Origin: Emmonsiellopsis sp. PD_33
Lineage: Eukaryota > Ascomycota > Eurotiomycetes > Onygenales > Ajellomycetaceae
Reading direction: 5' to 3'
DNA length: 64,000 nucleotides
Assembly: GCA_032988165.1 (NCBI GenBank)
Contig: JANTQF010000007.1
Span: forward strand, 1-64,000
In this document: positions 23,466-36,208 of the stretch, one piece after another
Position numbering within the stretch: the first letter of the stretch is position 1
Layout: the number at the start of each line of letters is the position of its first letter
Notes under the pieces: model-generated
The model's input: only the letters and a program-made list of their open reading frames with translations
Told to the model about the DNA's origin: nothing
The model's database searches: none
Program-made: the position numbers and the translations under genes

Positions 23466-24961
23466 ATGCCTTCCTCTACCCAAGCCTCAAATACATGGAA
23501 AGATTTGAAAATATGTATTATTGGAGCTGGTCAGTATCGTATTTTCTAAATCATTTTGTTATCTCCTGCTAACTGTTGTATATTTTCTGCAGGAATGGGC
23601 GGGTTGACCTGCGCGCTGGCATTAGCAAAGGAAGGGTTCAAAAACATCCACGTCTATGAGACGGCCTCCAATTTGGGATTTGTCGGAGCCGGGATCCAGC
23701 TTGCGCCCAACATGGCTCGGGTTCTTGATTCATTAGGGGTGTGGAAGGTCATTGAGAGCGAGGCAGTCAATGTTACTGAAACTAGTATCCGACGTATGTC
23801 AATTCCACTGTTTCTTGAGGACCATAGTCCCAGTATCAGCTAATCATCTGTTTCTGTTTTGTAGGCGGTGCTGGAGACGTTGAACTAGCCCATGTCGAGT
23901 TGGGATATATCCATAGCACATATGGGTATCCTCATATGGTCGGTCACCGATCCTCCTTAGCAGGCGCTCTGTATGAAGGTTGTAAACGAGAGCCTAGCAT
24001 ACGGATAAACTTTTCCATTTCAGTAGAGGGGATCGATACATTCGGACCCAAACCATCATTCACCGCCGTGAGCCGTTCTGGAGGATCACCTTACCAAGTT
24101 GAGGCAGATATCCTGCTAGGAGCGGATGGCATCAAAAGCACGATCCGCGTTGCAATGTTGGAGAAGCTTGGAGTCGATGCTAAGATAACAGACACCCACC
24201 AAGCTGCGTATCGAATCATGTTGACTCGCGAAGAGATGAAAGATGATCAGGAACTCCTCGAGTTAATCGACAGCAACCAGGTCACCAGGTGGATAGGCGA
24301 GAAGAGACACATCATCGCCTACCCGATATCAAACAACGCTATATACAACCTGTCAACCACGCAACCAGACACCAACTTTGCCGCCGCACCCTCGGCAACA
24401 TATACCACGAAGGGCTCAAAGAAAGCTATGCTTGGAGTCTTTGCAGATTACTGCCCAAAGATCCAACGCATGCTTAATCTCGTTCCCGAAGGCGAAGTCT
24501 GCGAGTGGAAGCTCCGCGTGCACGAGCCGCTACCTACTTGGGTCCATGGCGCCGTGGCCCTCGTGGGTGATGCGTGCCATCCAACATTGCCCCATCTCGC
24601 CCAGGGAGCTGCACAAGCCATAGAAGATGCGGCTGTAATTGCAGTTGCGCTTTCGAAAATGCCGGACTCGAAGTCCGAAACGATTACCAAGGCACTGCGG
24701 GTGTATGAGAAGATTCGAAAAGGACGCGCGGAGACAATTGTGGATTTGGCTGCTGCGTCGGGGAGAGAGTTGCATCTCGGTGAAGGGGCTGCAAAGGAGA
24801 ATCGGGATAAACAGTTTGCTGCGTTGAAGGCGGGCAATGGGAAGGTTCCTGATAAGTGGGCTGATGCTGAGATTCAGGGGTTGATATATGGGTTTGATTG
24901 TGTGCAGGTTACGCGGGACTCCTTTGATGAGATTTTTGCTAGCATGAGTGATTCGCCATAG
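23466..24961 (+). CDS. Salicylate-hydroxylase-like FAD-dependent aromatic monooxygenase
   Basis: Exons 23466-23529, 23593-23793 and 23865-24961 encode 453 residues. It is a class A flavoprotein hydroxylase. The dinucleotide-binding motif is GAGMGG at residues 20-25, with an acidic strand end (HVYETAS). GADGIKSTIR is the DG motif that contacts both FAD and NAD(P)H, and GDACHPTLPHLAQGA (about residues 322-337) is the second FAD motif with the typical active-site proline loop. Family members hydroxylate salicylate or related phenolic acids, and many fungal relatives sit in secondary-metabolite clusters. The C-terminus (SDSP) is not a peroxisomal signal, so the enzyme is probably cytosolic. Its partners may be the divergent small protein and the downstream C2H2 regulator. 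Confidence 0.92.
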
Positions 24962-25437
24962 TTATCTACTCCAGCGTCATTGTAAGGATTGGCTGTAATG
25001 GTGAGAGCTTGCGGGATGGTTTTCGACTGGGTGATTTGGACAATTCCCTGTGTTTTTATCTTGGTGTTGGACAATGTACGGAGTAGTTATCGAAACAAGA
25101 AGTTTTGATATTTGCATTGGCAGCTTACATAAGCTGTTTTCCACCATTCGCTTGCCCACACGAAACTCGGCCGTCGTCTCCATGTTTGATGTCTCTATCC
25201 CCGTCTTTGGGCAGCATGTCTGCACAGGATAATAACCATGCCAGAGATGCAGGCAATTGCTGGTGGAGGTCGAAATCTTGCATGCAAGTATTGCCAGAGA
25301 TCGTTCTCCAGGGCGGGGGGTCTGAAGGTACGAGTTTACCCTTTCTATTAGAAAAAATATTAACCAGCTACTAATATCCGGCAGAGACATGAGCGCAGCC
25401 GTAAGTAACAGAAACGACTATGAAAGGACGTATTGAT
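24962..25437. other. Intergenic, upstream of the C2H2 regulator
   Basis: This is 476 bp in which no coding exon could be assigned. The true first exon of the regulator may lie here but I could not identify a convincing start and splice site. Confidence 0.45.
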
Positions 25438-27903
25438 TGCTCCTGGTGCTGGAGAAACTGACGAGACTCCCGAGTACATCAAGACACGGGAGCTAAACCT
25501 TTCCTCTGCCATATATGTAAACGGCCCTTTGCCCGTCAAGATGCTTTGGCACGCCATAAAAGGCTGCATTCGAGAGGAACAGACCACAAAGTTGCAACGG
25601 CAGTACCGTCAGGAGGCGGGCCTCCGGTATCCCGCCCTGGGAATGATAATCATCCCAAATGACGACCGCGTTGGTAACTGCGCCTGGGCTGAGAGTCAAA
25701 CGGAGACGACAATGGGATAGATAACACGCCTCCGGGGCCAGAACTCGACTTCTCCCTGGTATGGCCGGATTCAGAAGATCTGTATCAGACTATAATCTCG
25801 TCTGATGCGGCTAATCAGTGGCAGGTACCTCTGGGGACGCTGCCGCTCCCGTCCAATCCTCATAAATCAAATAGCATGAATTTTGAGTCCCCAAGTTCGT
25901 TTGACGATCGAAGGTCGCCCATTGGGGCAATCCCGTGCGGTGGAAGCCATCAGGCTGTCCAAGATGTGACGGAGATGGTAGCCACCTCGGTAAGATCCGT
26001 CCAACATTTTGTTACCATTTCACATACTCACCACCGTTATCATTAGTCCTCGAGTGTGACTGCTGCGGTCGAAGCCAACTCGATCACGTCTGTATTTCTT
26101 GATGAATGTTTGCACATGTTTTTTGCACGGTTCATTCCTACGTTTCCTGTAATGCATCGAGCAACGTTCGTCTTCCAGGAATGCACGCATCCATTGCTTC
26201 TGAGTGCTATTGCGATTGGGTCGCTGTATATTGGCCCAAAGGATGCAGTTGCAAAGGTGGGTTCAACCGCTATAATCCCATTCATTCAACGTGTGCTAAT
26301 AAGTCAATAAAGGGGAAAGCGCTGTGGCATCTTGCCCATACCGCCGTATCGACATCGGTTCGTCATCTAGTGCTATATCTAGGTGTTAATACTAAACTTT
26401 TATAGTGGCAGGTGATGATCACTCACCGAGGTCCCTACGATGCGTGTAGCGGCATACAGCTTGTTCTAACCGCCCTCCTTAGTCAAGTTTACGGTGCTTT
26501 ATCCAAGGTAGCTACACATTCTGAGAGTTGTCCTTGCATTTTTAACACATTTGGCGCAGAACAGGGCCATCCGGACGACAAGCCAAATATTTCGAGCCCA
26601 CGGGTTTCATTGGGCGAGACATTGCGGAATGTTCAATATAAAAACATACTCCACAGATAACCTACCACCTTCAGGCTCCTCAGATATGGAGAAAGATTAC
26701 CAGTGGAGAACCTGGGCATCTAGAGAAATCCAGCATCGAGCGCTCCTTGCCTATTACATATTGGACGGTTTGGTAGCTCAAATCACAGCTGAAGCTACCT
26801 CAGTCCGGCACACAGCCAACCAGCTCGGGCTACCAAGTAACGAAGCAACCTTTGAAGCCAGCACCCCTGATGACTGGTTGGTGCACATGCGTTCCCAACA
26901 CACGAGCCAGATGACATTCCGCAGCATTTTCCGCTTCCTGTTCTCACCAACCGGCCTCCCGCAGCAACTCGACCACTCCTCCTCAGCCTTCTCAATCAGA
27001 GTAATCCTAGAAGGCCTCCAATCCCTCCTCTCCGAATGCGACGAAGACGACTTGATCGCAGTCGGAACCCCCATAAAATCCGACCTCCGCCGCGCCTTGA
27101 GCAGAGTTTACAAAAGCACAAACCGAACCGCCCTCCTCTCACCCGACGAGCGTCTCGAGCTCCTGCTCCGATGGCACTCAATCTGCCTCGACGCAGCCAC
27201 CAGCTCATCACTCCTCTGCAACTCCGTCTGCGCGCGATATAAAATAACCCAGCACGTTCTTGGCAGCAAAGGCTCAACAACCCCTCCCCTCGACCTGGCG
27301 AAATGGGCCCATACAGAAAACGCCAGACGAGCCCTCCTGCACGCCGTCGCCATCCAAGACATCGTCGAGCAATTACCCCGCGGCCGCGCACATGTCATCC
27401 ACATGCCCAGCTCCCTCTTCGCCGCAGCAACCGTATACAGCGCCTTCTGCCTAGCGGGCTCTACCCGCGTCAATCTCCCGCACACCGTGATCTGGGAGAA
27501 CGTGGTGTTTTCGCCGGAGGAGGAAGAAGGGGAGGAGTCCACGGAAGCCGAGGCGTGTTCGACGTTGGGAGAACTTGCGGGTTCGACTGGGGTGGTGGTG
27601 GTGGGATCCGATACGAGACGGTATATTCGTGGCGATCGGGATGATGATGATCTGCCTGCGGGTTCTTCTGGGGTGGTGGGGGGGTCGAATGCGACGAGGA
27701 ATGTGCTGTATGAGTTGAATTCTATGCAGAAGTTGTTTCGGTGTTTGTGTTCGCAGTGGGGGATTGCGCATGATATGGAGAATGTGGTGGATCAGTGGAT
27801 TACGCTTTCGCATTCTCCGCGAGCCGGAGCGCGGCGTGGCCCCCGACAACGGGACGGCAAAGGCCGACGGAATTGCAAATATGACATGTTACTCATCGCT
27901 TAA
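25438..27903 (+). CDS. C2H2 zinc finger / fungal-specific transcription factor, N-terminus uncertain
   Basis: A complete C2H2 finger is encoded at about 25507-25575 (CHICKRPFARQDALARH, KRLH). Before it, TGC..TGG..TGC at 25438-25449 starts a second finger in the same frame, but a TGA at about 25459 and a shortened loop follow. Downstream the frame stops at about 25656 and the conserved WPDSEDLYQ segment resumes in another frame (about 25694-25989). No GT donor in that stretch has the phase needed to join them. The remaining exons splice cleanly: 26047-26256, 26313-26357, 26406-26507 and 26560-27903. They encode the fungal_trans middle region (LDECLHMFFARFIPTFPVMHR, PLLLSAIAIGSLY) and a long C-terminal part. 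The family regulates catabolic and secondary-metabolite genes. The N-terminus is either mis-modelled or damaged. Confidence 0.7.
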
Positions 27904-28991
27904 CGATAGAGTAGATACCTAGGGCTCGTTTGCATTCCGAACAGTCGGTATTCTACTATGTATTTGCCAGGGATATTACAGAGCCTAACTAACTAAGAAC
28001 ATCAATAGTCAATCTTTGTCTAATTCTAGACGTACCTATTTTCTCTTGCCAAATGCCCTGTTTTGTAATATATTATAGATATGGGAAAGAAAACGAGAGG
28101 GATGGAATGGAATGGATTTTCCGAGAAGTATATAGATAGCTAGATAATGCGAGGGTTCATCTGGTCTACTATGTATAGCTCGCATCGCATCGCATCATAA
28201 CCGAACCTCTTGCCTGGATACGTAGTCGCGTAGCAGTTATATACTCCGTATACTATAACTAGTGCATTGATATTTCCAACGTTTTCTGCAATCACATCTC
28301 GCTTGCTAATGAACTAATAGACAAAAACCAGGACGGACATCAAGGAGAAAGCCAAAAAAGGGGGGGAAAAGGACAATGCGAGGTATGTGACATACATACA
28401 GTACAAACAATCACCTTCCAGGCAATGATATATATAATCCAGCTTAGCATAGACAAGACTAAAAACATGAGATATAGGAGGTAAAACATAGTATGTAACA
28501 ACGGTGCTAAATGGTGGTTCATGGATGTAATAGAGAAGTGGGGAAATGGGGTATGGTAGGGGGATAAGTAGTGGAGAGGTGTGAATAGCCAATTGCGCTC
28601 TTGCTCTTGTATATGGTATCGTGATAATCCAAAAAGAAAACGAGAAAGAGAAGGGTATGGATGCATGGATGGATGCCAAAATTCAGCTGTGGCCAGGAGG
28701 ACGAGAGTGGAGGTAGGCAGGGATGGAAGAGTTGGGCTTGTATATATGATGAATGGCTAGTAAAATGCCTAGGACGGTAGAAGGATGTTCGGTATCCAAA
28801 GGGGGTATATAGGATTTGATCCCCATGCGGATACAATCGGGGTGGGTTATCGTAGTAATTCGATGTTGAATATGGAGGTGTTTTAGGAATTATTAGCCAT
28901 ATTATCTGACTATTACCACCTCGAACTATCCTCAAACGGGCAGCGATGAACCGGAATCGAACGGGGTGCGCCATCTCTTCGGACTAGCCAT
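27904..28991. other. Intergenic between convergent genes
   Basis: AT-rich 1.1 kb between the stop codons of the C2H2 regulator and the Ser/Pro-rich gene. A 121-codon minus frame (28314-28679) is hydrophobic but low in quality. A tRNA T-arm-like word near 28945 has no matching acceptor stem. Confidence 0.55.
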
Positions 28992-30915
28992 CTATCCATG
29001 CGACGATCCAGGCTTCGAACGCCCCTCATACTGCCCCCTCAAATCATCGACTTCTTTCTGCAACCTCGTCAAATCCGCAAGAATATCAGTAGCATGAGAT
29101 TGCGATTGCGACTGTGAGGTCGTCGTCGACGAGGACGGGCTCCGTCTGCGCGTCGAGTCCGTCCCAGTAGCGACTGAATCAGCTGCACTGCCTGATATAA
29201 CAGGGCGCGATTCGTCCAGACTCGCTCTGCTTCCGCCAGTTCTTCGTGGCGGGGGAGGTCGTGGTGGGCCACCGTGTGGTGGAGCTCGTTTGTTTGATGT
29301 TGTTGCGCTGGAAAATGTATCGATGCTGCGTAGGCTGGCTTGGTCGGATGCATCTTCTCTGTTTGAGTCGCTGCGTTGTCGGGAGGGGGGTGGGGGTGGT
29401 TGGTCATGGGAAATGGCAGGGGGCTTTGCATGAGGCGGGGTACCGGGGGGCGGAAACATTAACGAGTCTCTATCTTTCCGCCTTGAAGGCGGTGGGGGTG
29501 GAGTCTTTAAGGGCGATGAGGTAAAAGAGGAGGACGTGTTAAGAGCGTTCGTGCCAAGGGAGAGTCTGGCGGAGTTGTTCCTTGATAGCCCGGATTTTTT
29601 GGGCTTCATTTGACTGTGTCGTCTAGCTAATGGAGGCGTGGGTGGGCGTTTATTCTGCGGTAGGGATAGGAGAGGGCTTTCTGACTCCTCTTGAGGGGAA
29701 TTGGTATTAATTGAAGGGATGGACGTGTCTAGTTGAGGCTGGGGAAGCGGTTTGTTGATATCACCCGCGGAATCCCGTTCTTGCTGGGGGATCTGTGCGG
29801 ATGATATCGAGGTGGATGACGAGGAGCGGTGGCCCAACGAGTTAATAGAAGATGAACGAGCTATGGGAGATGCCTGATCAACGTTATTCTTGATCGGTTT
29901 CCCATGTCTCGTTTTCGGGGGTGGAGGCTTTGGTCTTTCCGTCTGTCTGCTTTGGGCCACCAGTTTCCGCCGCTCCGCATCGGCCTCGGATGTGGACATA
30001 TCATGCGATGTGCGGGGTGTATCTGCCTGCGGCGGACGATGTGTCTCAAAAATAGTCTGCTTCGACGCTGACCCCGTATCGGTATTGCTGCTGCTGTCAT
30101 TTATAGGCGGGGCTTGTAGGGGGTGTGAAGGTATTTGGCTCGGGGGAGAAGGCCCTTCCCCTGTGCCCGTATCCCCAGTCATAAGCAGTCTCTTGAACGC
30201 ATCCACATCCATAGTCGCTCTCTTCCCCCTAGCAGCAGCCGGAGACTGTGATGGCGAATCCTCAATCCCCTGCTGCGCATCCGGCCTTCGTACACTGGAA
30301 AAAGTAACGCGCCGTCCCTCTTTCTGATTGTTTGCTCCATATTGATTCCAATCACGCCCAGCTCCTCCCACAACAGCATCCTGCCCTATATCGGCCTGAG
30401 CATCGCTATCTCCGCCCCCATTATCACTCCCGGAAGCGTCCGGATTAAAAGGGTCGAGCGGGGAGCCATCGTCAGAACTAGATCCCGGCGAAGGGGGAGG
30501 CGGAGAACCACGATGTGTTCCATGGCGTGGGAAGGGTATACTACTCGTCGTACTCGTAGATATGGGACGGTCACTTGGGGGATACACGGACAGCGCGGGG
30601 ACAGGCGGAGAGGCGATGCGGATAGTCTTCTGCCGTGGAGAAGAGCGCGATGGGCCTATTTATATACGTCGTATATACCCGTCAATCACCTATACATACA
30701 CCCACGAATTGCCCGAGATCTAGCTGGTGTTCGCCATGCAGACAGAGCTACATTCGCACGCAAAGCAGCAGCAGAGATGGAAACGCACCTTGGGCGGATA
30801 TCCCTGGAGCGGGATCGGCTGGCGTGTGTTTGGCGCGGTCAGGCTGGTGGTGAGGCTGCGGGGCAGGGTGGCCGGCGGCGGGCTTCCTATGGCGGAAAGG
30901 ATTTGATCCAGACAT
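28992..30915 (-). CDS. Ser/Pro-rich disordered protein with C-terminal coiled coil
   Basis: Exons 30915-30789 and 30655-28992 encode 596 residues. The first exon starts MSGSNPFRHRKP; NPFR followed by a KTIRIASPP motif and later VDAFKRLLMTG are short conserved islands seen in a widespread but uncharacterised fungal protein family. Between them the protein is almost entirely low-complexity Ser/Pro/Asn/Gln with poly-Pro runs (PPPPPSR twice), suggesting SH3- or WW-binding and phosphorylation. A final amphipathic helix (DILADLTRLQKEVDDLRGQ) is a likely coiled coil. No membrane segment or enzyme domain is seen. A scaffold role in polarity or cytoskeleton would fit but is a guess. Confidence 0.82.
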
Positions 30916-31475
30916 CGTCGGAGAACAGGACCAGGCCAAGCATGAGAGCCAAGGGGGGCCCGGCGGGGAGGGAGAGAAACGGGTTGTGGTGGTGGTGGTG
31001 GTGGAGGATGTTGACGTTGTGGGGAGAGAGAGGGAGAGCTGCGGTGGTGGCGGGCGGCTCTTCCGTCACCGAGGGCTAGACCACAGCGAGAAAAAGAAAA
31101 TACAACAGAACATAAAACAGGCAGATAAATAAACGAACTGCGCTGAAATTCGATTCTTAGATATCAAGGGCTGCATCTGCAGATTAAAAACAATACTAAA
31201 TAGTCTGAGGAAATGTTCGCTGCTTCAATCAATGCTTGCTAAAACCGCCATGTCCGTCCATATTTAACCATAGTACCCTCCGCCCAGAAGAATCCGTAAA
31301 GCAACCCGCTCTAAATCGTATCCGACCCTGAATGAATGCCCCTGATCCCCGCCGGGAAACAATTAAAAGAAATCCTCCGCCCGCGCAAGACACGCAAGGC
31401 AATAACCCCAGGATGCAATAAAAGTACAATTTGAAGTCAAAAACCCCCCTCTCCTTTGTTGAACCAGATGGTCTT
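30916..31475. other. Intergenic, promoter of the Ser/Pro-rich gene
   Basis: This is 560 bp between the Ser/Pro-rich gene start and the Eco1 stop. A (TGG)n-type microsatellite lies at about 30985-31005. No gene is seen. Confidence 0.6.
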
Positions 31476-32818
31476 CTAGGTCTCCTTGTAAACATGCCAC
31501 TGCTCTTCAGGGCCGAAAAAGGCTTCCAGTAGACGGCATCCGCTCTCTGTCGGCTGGCTGAAGGCGATCTGTGACTTGGGAATTTCCATCCCGTAAAAGT
31601 AGTTGCCGACGACGCAGTCAAGAAGGTCCATTGCAATGCCTTTTCGTCGCGAAGACGCCGATGTCCAGACGCGTGAGATGCCCACAACTGCAGGATGGGC
31701 TTCCTCACTGGCGGTTATAGACGAACTAGCCAATGCGGTGGATGGCCGGTCACCGTTTTCAGCTCTGTCAGGCCGCTTCACGAGATGCGACTCCCAGATC
31801 CGCTCCGTCAGACATAACCCAACACACTTGCTGTCCTTCATGTGTAGAAACACCTTAAATCTATCCACCTCTTCTTTCGCCCCATTCTTCCTCAGTCGCT
31901 TGGGAGGTTCTATTTGACTCCACAATACCGACTCTTCTATATCCGGCGCAGAAAGCTCCTTATTGACGACTTCCAGTACGCGCATCGCCTGGTTTCGCGC
32001 AGATGGCGAGCTCTTCCTATCCACGATAACCACATACCCCTCATCAAATCTAGCCGCCTCGTAAACCCATCGTGACGCGTTTGCTCGGACAAACGCCTTG
32101 CCCAAGTCCACCCCGCTCGAGTTCATATCATGAAACTTCTTGTGCAGCGCGACATCCTCCGCGTTTGACGGGATATACTCCATCCCACATGTCGCGCATG
32201 TCTTGCGAATATCCCCGCCTAGATCGATCTGCATCTGTTTGAGCACGGGCTGTGGCTGGAGGGAGTGTTTTCGTTTTTTCTTCGGTGGGTCAATCGATGC
32301 GCGCATGCTGTTGAAATTGACCTCCGTCAACGGGGTGGCGCCATTACTCAGCGAGCCCGCGGGAGCAGCACCGGCAGCGCGTTTTCGTTTCAGAAAGGAG
32401 AATGTTGGTTTGCGCGTGTTGGCCGGCGGCGGCGTTAGCTGCAGTGGCGGGGAGGACGGGGGCGTGGAGAGGTCGTCGTCCAGCAGGTCTTCGGAGTAGG
32501 CAGTCGAGTTGCGACGCGATGGGCTGGAGAGGATGGCTGCGGACGACTCGCGTATTGCGCATTCGAGGTTATTCTCGTCCTCCGCCACGCCAGCTTCAGT
32601 CCTCTCTGGCTGGACACGTCGTTTTTTGGCGGCTGGACGTGGGTCGTCGCCGAAGACGCGACGGATAGGCCGCCCGTAGGTGTGCATCATTAGGCCTCTG
32701 CGGAAAGAAGTTAGGCGCGTCGCAGCGGGGAGCAGAGCAGGGCGAGAACATACCTCTTGAATGAGTTGGTCACAGTATACGGCATGTCCCGGGCACTAAC
32801 CATGAATGGCGGCGACAT
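31476..32818 (-). CDS. eco1: Cohesin acetyltransferase Eco1/Eso1
   Basis: The enzyme acetylates Smc3 to establish sister-chromatid cohesion in S phase. The preferred model has exons 32818-32754 and 32697-31476, 428 residues; the splice joins FKR to GLMMHTYGRPIRRVFG in frame. Starting at 32690 instead would give 404 residues and would make the intron 5' UTR. The Eco1-type C2H2 finger is CATCGMEY with the later HKKFH. The GNAT acetyltransferase domain has the acetyl-CoA motif SRRKGIAMDLL (R-x-x-G-x-A type) and the C-terminal IAFSQPTESGCRLLEAFF, which is diagnostic of the family. The N-terminal third is disordered with basic nuclear-localisation patches (KKRRV, KKKRKH) and a likely PCNA-contacting region not pinpointed here. 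Confidence 0.93.
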
Positions 32819-35741
32819 GAGGGCGGAAACACGGCGTCTTCATGGGTTCTGCGGTTGTGGTGGTCGAGATGTTGTTGACCCTGAGGTCGTTCGTTTTCTT
32901 TTTTGGGCGGCGGAAGATCAACGCGTCGGGGCTAGTCCGCTTTGGGGCATATTGCTATCTCGACTTTGACTTCGACTTCAACTTCAACTTCGACTTCACC
33001 TCAGCTTCCCGCACAACTCGCGCGGCTGGATGTCGTCGTCTGCGCTGCTATTTATACCGCTGCTCGTGGCGGAATTCGTCCGGCCGTCCCCTGTCGCCCG
33101 TGGTGCTGTGCTCTTCTTGTCCGGATTCCCACAGCGCGTAAGCCCTAGGAAAACAGCCAGCCAGCAAGCAACAACACCAGCGGGCCAGATATGATGGGAA
33201 ACTGCCAGATCTCGAGGGGAAATCCCGCTTTGTTGTTGTTTTTATGGCTCGTCCCCAGCAAATCCTCTGTCTTTAGGCTTTTGTGTGCTCGTGCTGCCCT
33301 GCATCTGCGCCGGCTGGTTGGCCCATGGCTGCCGGCCCATCACCCCTTTATGTCTGCGGCACCATTGGCATCCTGGCGCACCAATCCCTCCATGGCGTGT
33401 TTGATCCCTGGCATTGGGTGCCTTGTCACCCCCCGTCCCGCTAGGCAATCGCTGGCGTCCCGTCTCCCTACGTGTTGGCCTGTTTGACTGCTGTGTGGGC
33501 TCGGCGCCTCCCACAGCCCACGAATTATTTAGCTGCCCACTGCTTCCCAGCCACCCAGATTTCGCTCGATGATTCTCATCCGTTGGCTCAACTCCTGGCC
33601 AAGCTCTCTCGGATCTTGCTCCGGGACTGGGGAGTTTCCCTCTGTGTTCTATCTGGTGATTTTCATCGCTGTCCCCTCTACCGTTATTTTGCAGTCCTCA
33701 CTCGCTTGTATCTCCCGAGAAAACTGGTTTCTTCCGCCTTGCAGGCATAATTCACGTAACTAGCCGTACAAAGAAATGAGCTTTCTGTCATCTCCCTCGG
33801 TCAAATGTTGGTTCATTTGCGCATCCTTGAACACATTTCATTTCTTAAAACGCTATTTTTATCCTATCAGACGCTTCGACTAAATCCTCCCAGCCGAAAT
33901 TTCCGGATTACACTTTCAAGTTGCTGACTTCGTCTCCAGATTGCCATGCGAAGCGACATTGGGCTGGAATGCAGGGTTCTGGGAGACTTTCTTTCGGGTA
34001 CCGCCCCTCCTAACTGTGTAGTTCCTTGATTGGTCCGTGAGAAAACAACACAGTTGTACAGACTTGTTGGGTTGAAGCAGCCCTTTGACACATTTCCTGT
34101 TATTCTGTTGCTGGGCCCCTTCGAATCCATCACCAGCTGCCAACGCCATTGGCTGACAGGTGCTTTTTTTTGTTTTCATTCCCAACTGGGCCGCCTTTTG
34201 GTGTCCTGGCTGGAAGGAAAAACCCCGGAACTTGGGCACCTGGCACATGTATATTCAGAGGATGCAGAAAGTTGTGTTCCTGCAACAACAATTGAAAATG
34301 CAACCCGCATTCTTTTTTGAGACAAAGAACCCCAACTTTGCGGAGCCCCCAGATAATGAGAGGGACCGTCTGGTTGCTGGATCTGCGGAGAGATGTTTCC
34401 AGCTGCTTACGCCCGATTCTTTTCTTTCCCTCCTTCAAGCGTGGTAAATGTGGGATATTTCTCCATCCACGTACCTCCAACCATCTTCATCGGAGAATTA
34501 CGGGCTTATTAGCTCAATTTAGCCAAAACAAGCAATTTGAGGCAAGTTGGATCCTTCCCCGTGCGTGTTTTTACATGGAATAGAAGATCATTTTGCACCT
34601 AGCGAATATGCACGCAGCAAATTTCGAGTCCGGCCTGCCTATCTTTCTGTTCATGCGGCGGAGAAGGCACCAGTTCATAATCGACCTGGAAAAATGCGTC
34701 GTCATACTCCAAAACCAACGTTGGAACCAGCCTCGGCCTCGTCATCAGCGACAACGGATTCTACTGGTGCCCCCACAACTCTCATGTTCAAACTGATAAT
34801 GCGAGTGAGCACTGGAAGCAGCCGTGACCTGGTTTTCCACGTGAAATCACAATACTAGTCATCAAGAGTCTATCATGGGGCTACAACCTCTTTCAAGAAT
34901 ATGGAGTAAATGATTTGTTTCAGTTGATGCATGTTTTCCATTCCCCACTAACTTACATCCAAAGGTGAATATCCTCACCCTCGGTTCTTAACAACCAACC
35001 CCAGCCAAGGGGAAGAAAAGGGGGAGCTTTTCAAAGAAGCACGTGGACAAGAGCAGAAATGAGAATACCCCAGGCCAAAAATCCCCTTCTTCAAATTCAA
35101 ATGTCAAAGATGATCCCATTTTAACCGCTTGCGCCTTGCACCGGTCGTTCATGTGTCACCTTTACACGCGCCCGATTTTCCCGATACTATAACCATGAAA
35201 TCCGGCCTGTGGGAGCGAGGGGCAATACTACCTACTTACCTGCCTGCTTCTGCAATTTTCGCGGAGGAAAGAGATGCTCGCAAGCAGCTAACTTAAGGTA
35301 TCATGCTCCTCACTCTGTCGTTTAAAGAGGTTTTAATTTTCTATCTATTATTTTATTGACTCATCCACCCTTCCGCGGTGCGCAGATATCCGAGTGTGTG
35401 TCGCAGGTCCCCCCTTTCTTGTCATGTCATACGGGAGCTTGGGTTTTGGCTGGATGGGGAGCGGGGAAGCTCTTATTTAAATACGATGGCTGGGGAAGAG
35501 AAGAGAGGAGAAGAGAGGGGCAAGAGGAGATTTTATTTTCAGACATTCATGGTGGTTTCTTTTTCTGAGGCAGAAGAGAAGGTCATAGAAGGGAAAAAAG
35601 ATTATGTTTATTACGCCTTGGAAAAAGGGGGGTGCCGCCTGGGTTGTCTAAGTGTTCATAGTAAACGCATAAAAAAATCTCATCCCGCCTCGTCACCTAA
35701 CTACATAGTTACCATTCCCATAGGCATAATCACCAAATCCA

Positions 35742-35784
35742 CCCATCCCATCCCATCCCATCCCATCCCATCCCATCCCATCCC
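35742..35784. repeat. (CCCAT)8 microsatellite
   Basis: Eight perfect CCCAT units plus CCC, in intergenic DNA. Confidence 0.95.
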
Positions 35785-36189
35785 TACCAGGACCACCACA
35801 CCCTAAAAACAACAGAATACACCCCCCCTCCAACCTCTCGCCGCAAAACCCCAGAACAGAAGGCAACACATATTCCCGCAATTCCCATCAAGTTGTCAAT
35901 GCGGAGTTGCCCACTCATCTACAGAGTCCCTAACCTACCCAGCCACCCTCACCGCTTCACTCCCTCCCTCCCATCTACGGCCCACGGCCCACAGCCCACC
36001 TTGACAAGAAAAGAGGAAAGAAAAAAAAAGATATCCTCAACCCCATCCGGTCACGATTATTTCACTCCTCAGGAGGTGCTGGTTAGCGAGTAATTTACTG
36101 CGAAGCATGTAGAAGATGTAAATCATCATTTCATGGCTAGCAGGTTGGGTGTCACCACCTATGTAGGTAGATTAGGCGGACAGAGAAAC

Positions 36190-36208
36190 TTTTTTTTGGG
36201 GGGGGGGG
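36190..36208. repeat. T8-G11 homopolymer junction
   Basis: Eight T followed by eleven G in intergenic DNA. A similar T8-G12 junction is at 527-546 inside the GMC intron. Confidence 0.9.

Noticed and set aside
28314..28679. Hydrophobic 121-codon minus-strand frame
   Set aside because: It overlaps another frame of similar length on the same strand, has chance-like composition and no motif.
28915..28990. tRNA-like T-arm word (GTTCGATTCC on the minus strand)
   Set aside because: The T-stem has two mismatches and no 5' acceptor strand or D-arm pairs with it at the right distance.
32691..32818. Eco1 starting at 32690 with no upstream exon
   Set aside because: It is possible, but the upstream exon 32818-32754 joins in frame with good splice signals, so I prefer the longer model and record the shorter one as the alternative.
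34030..34583. Cluster of overlapping frames on both strands
   Set aside because: All are under 120 codons, mutually overlapping and without any domain signature.
35742..35784. Possible CRISPR-like or telomere-like repeat
   Set aside because: It is a plain 5-bp microsatellite with no spacers and not a fungal telomere unit.
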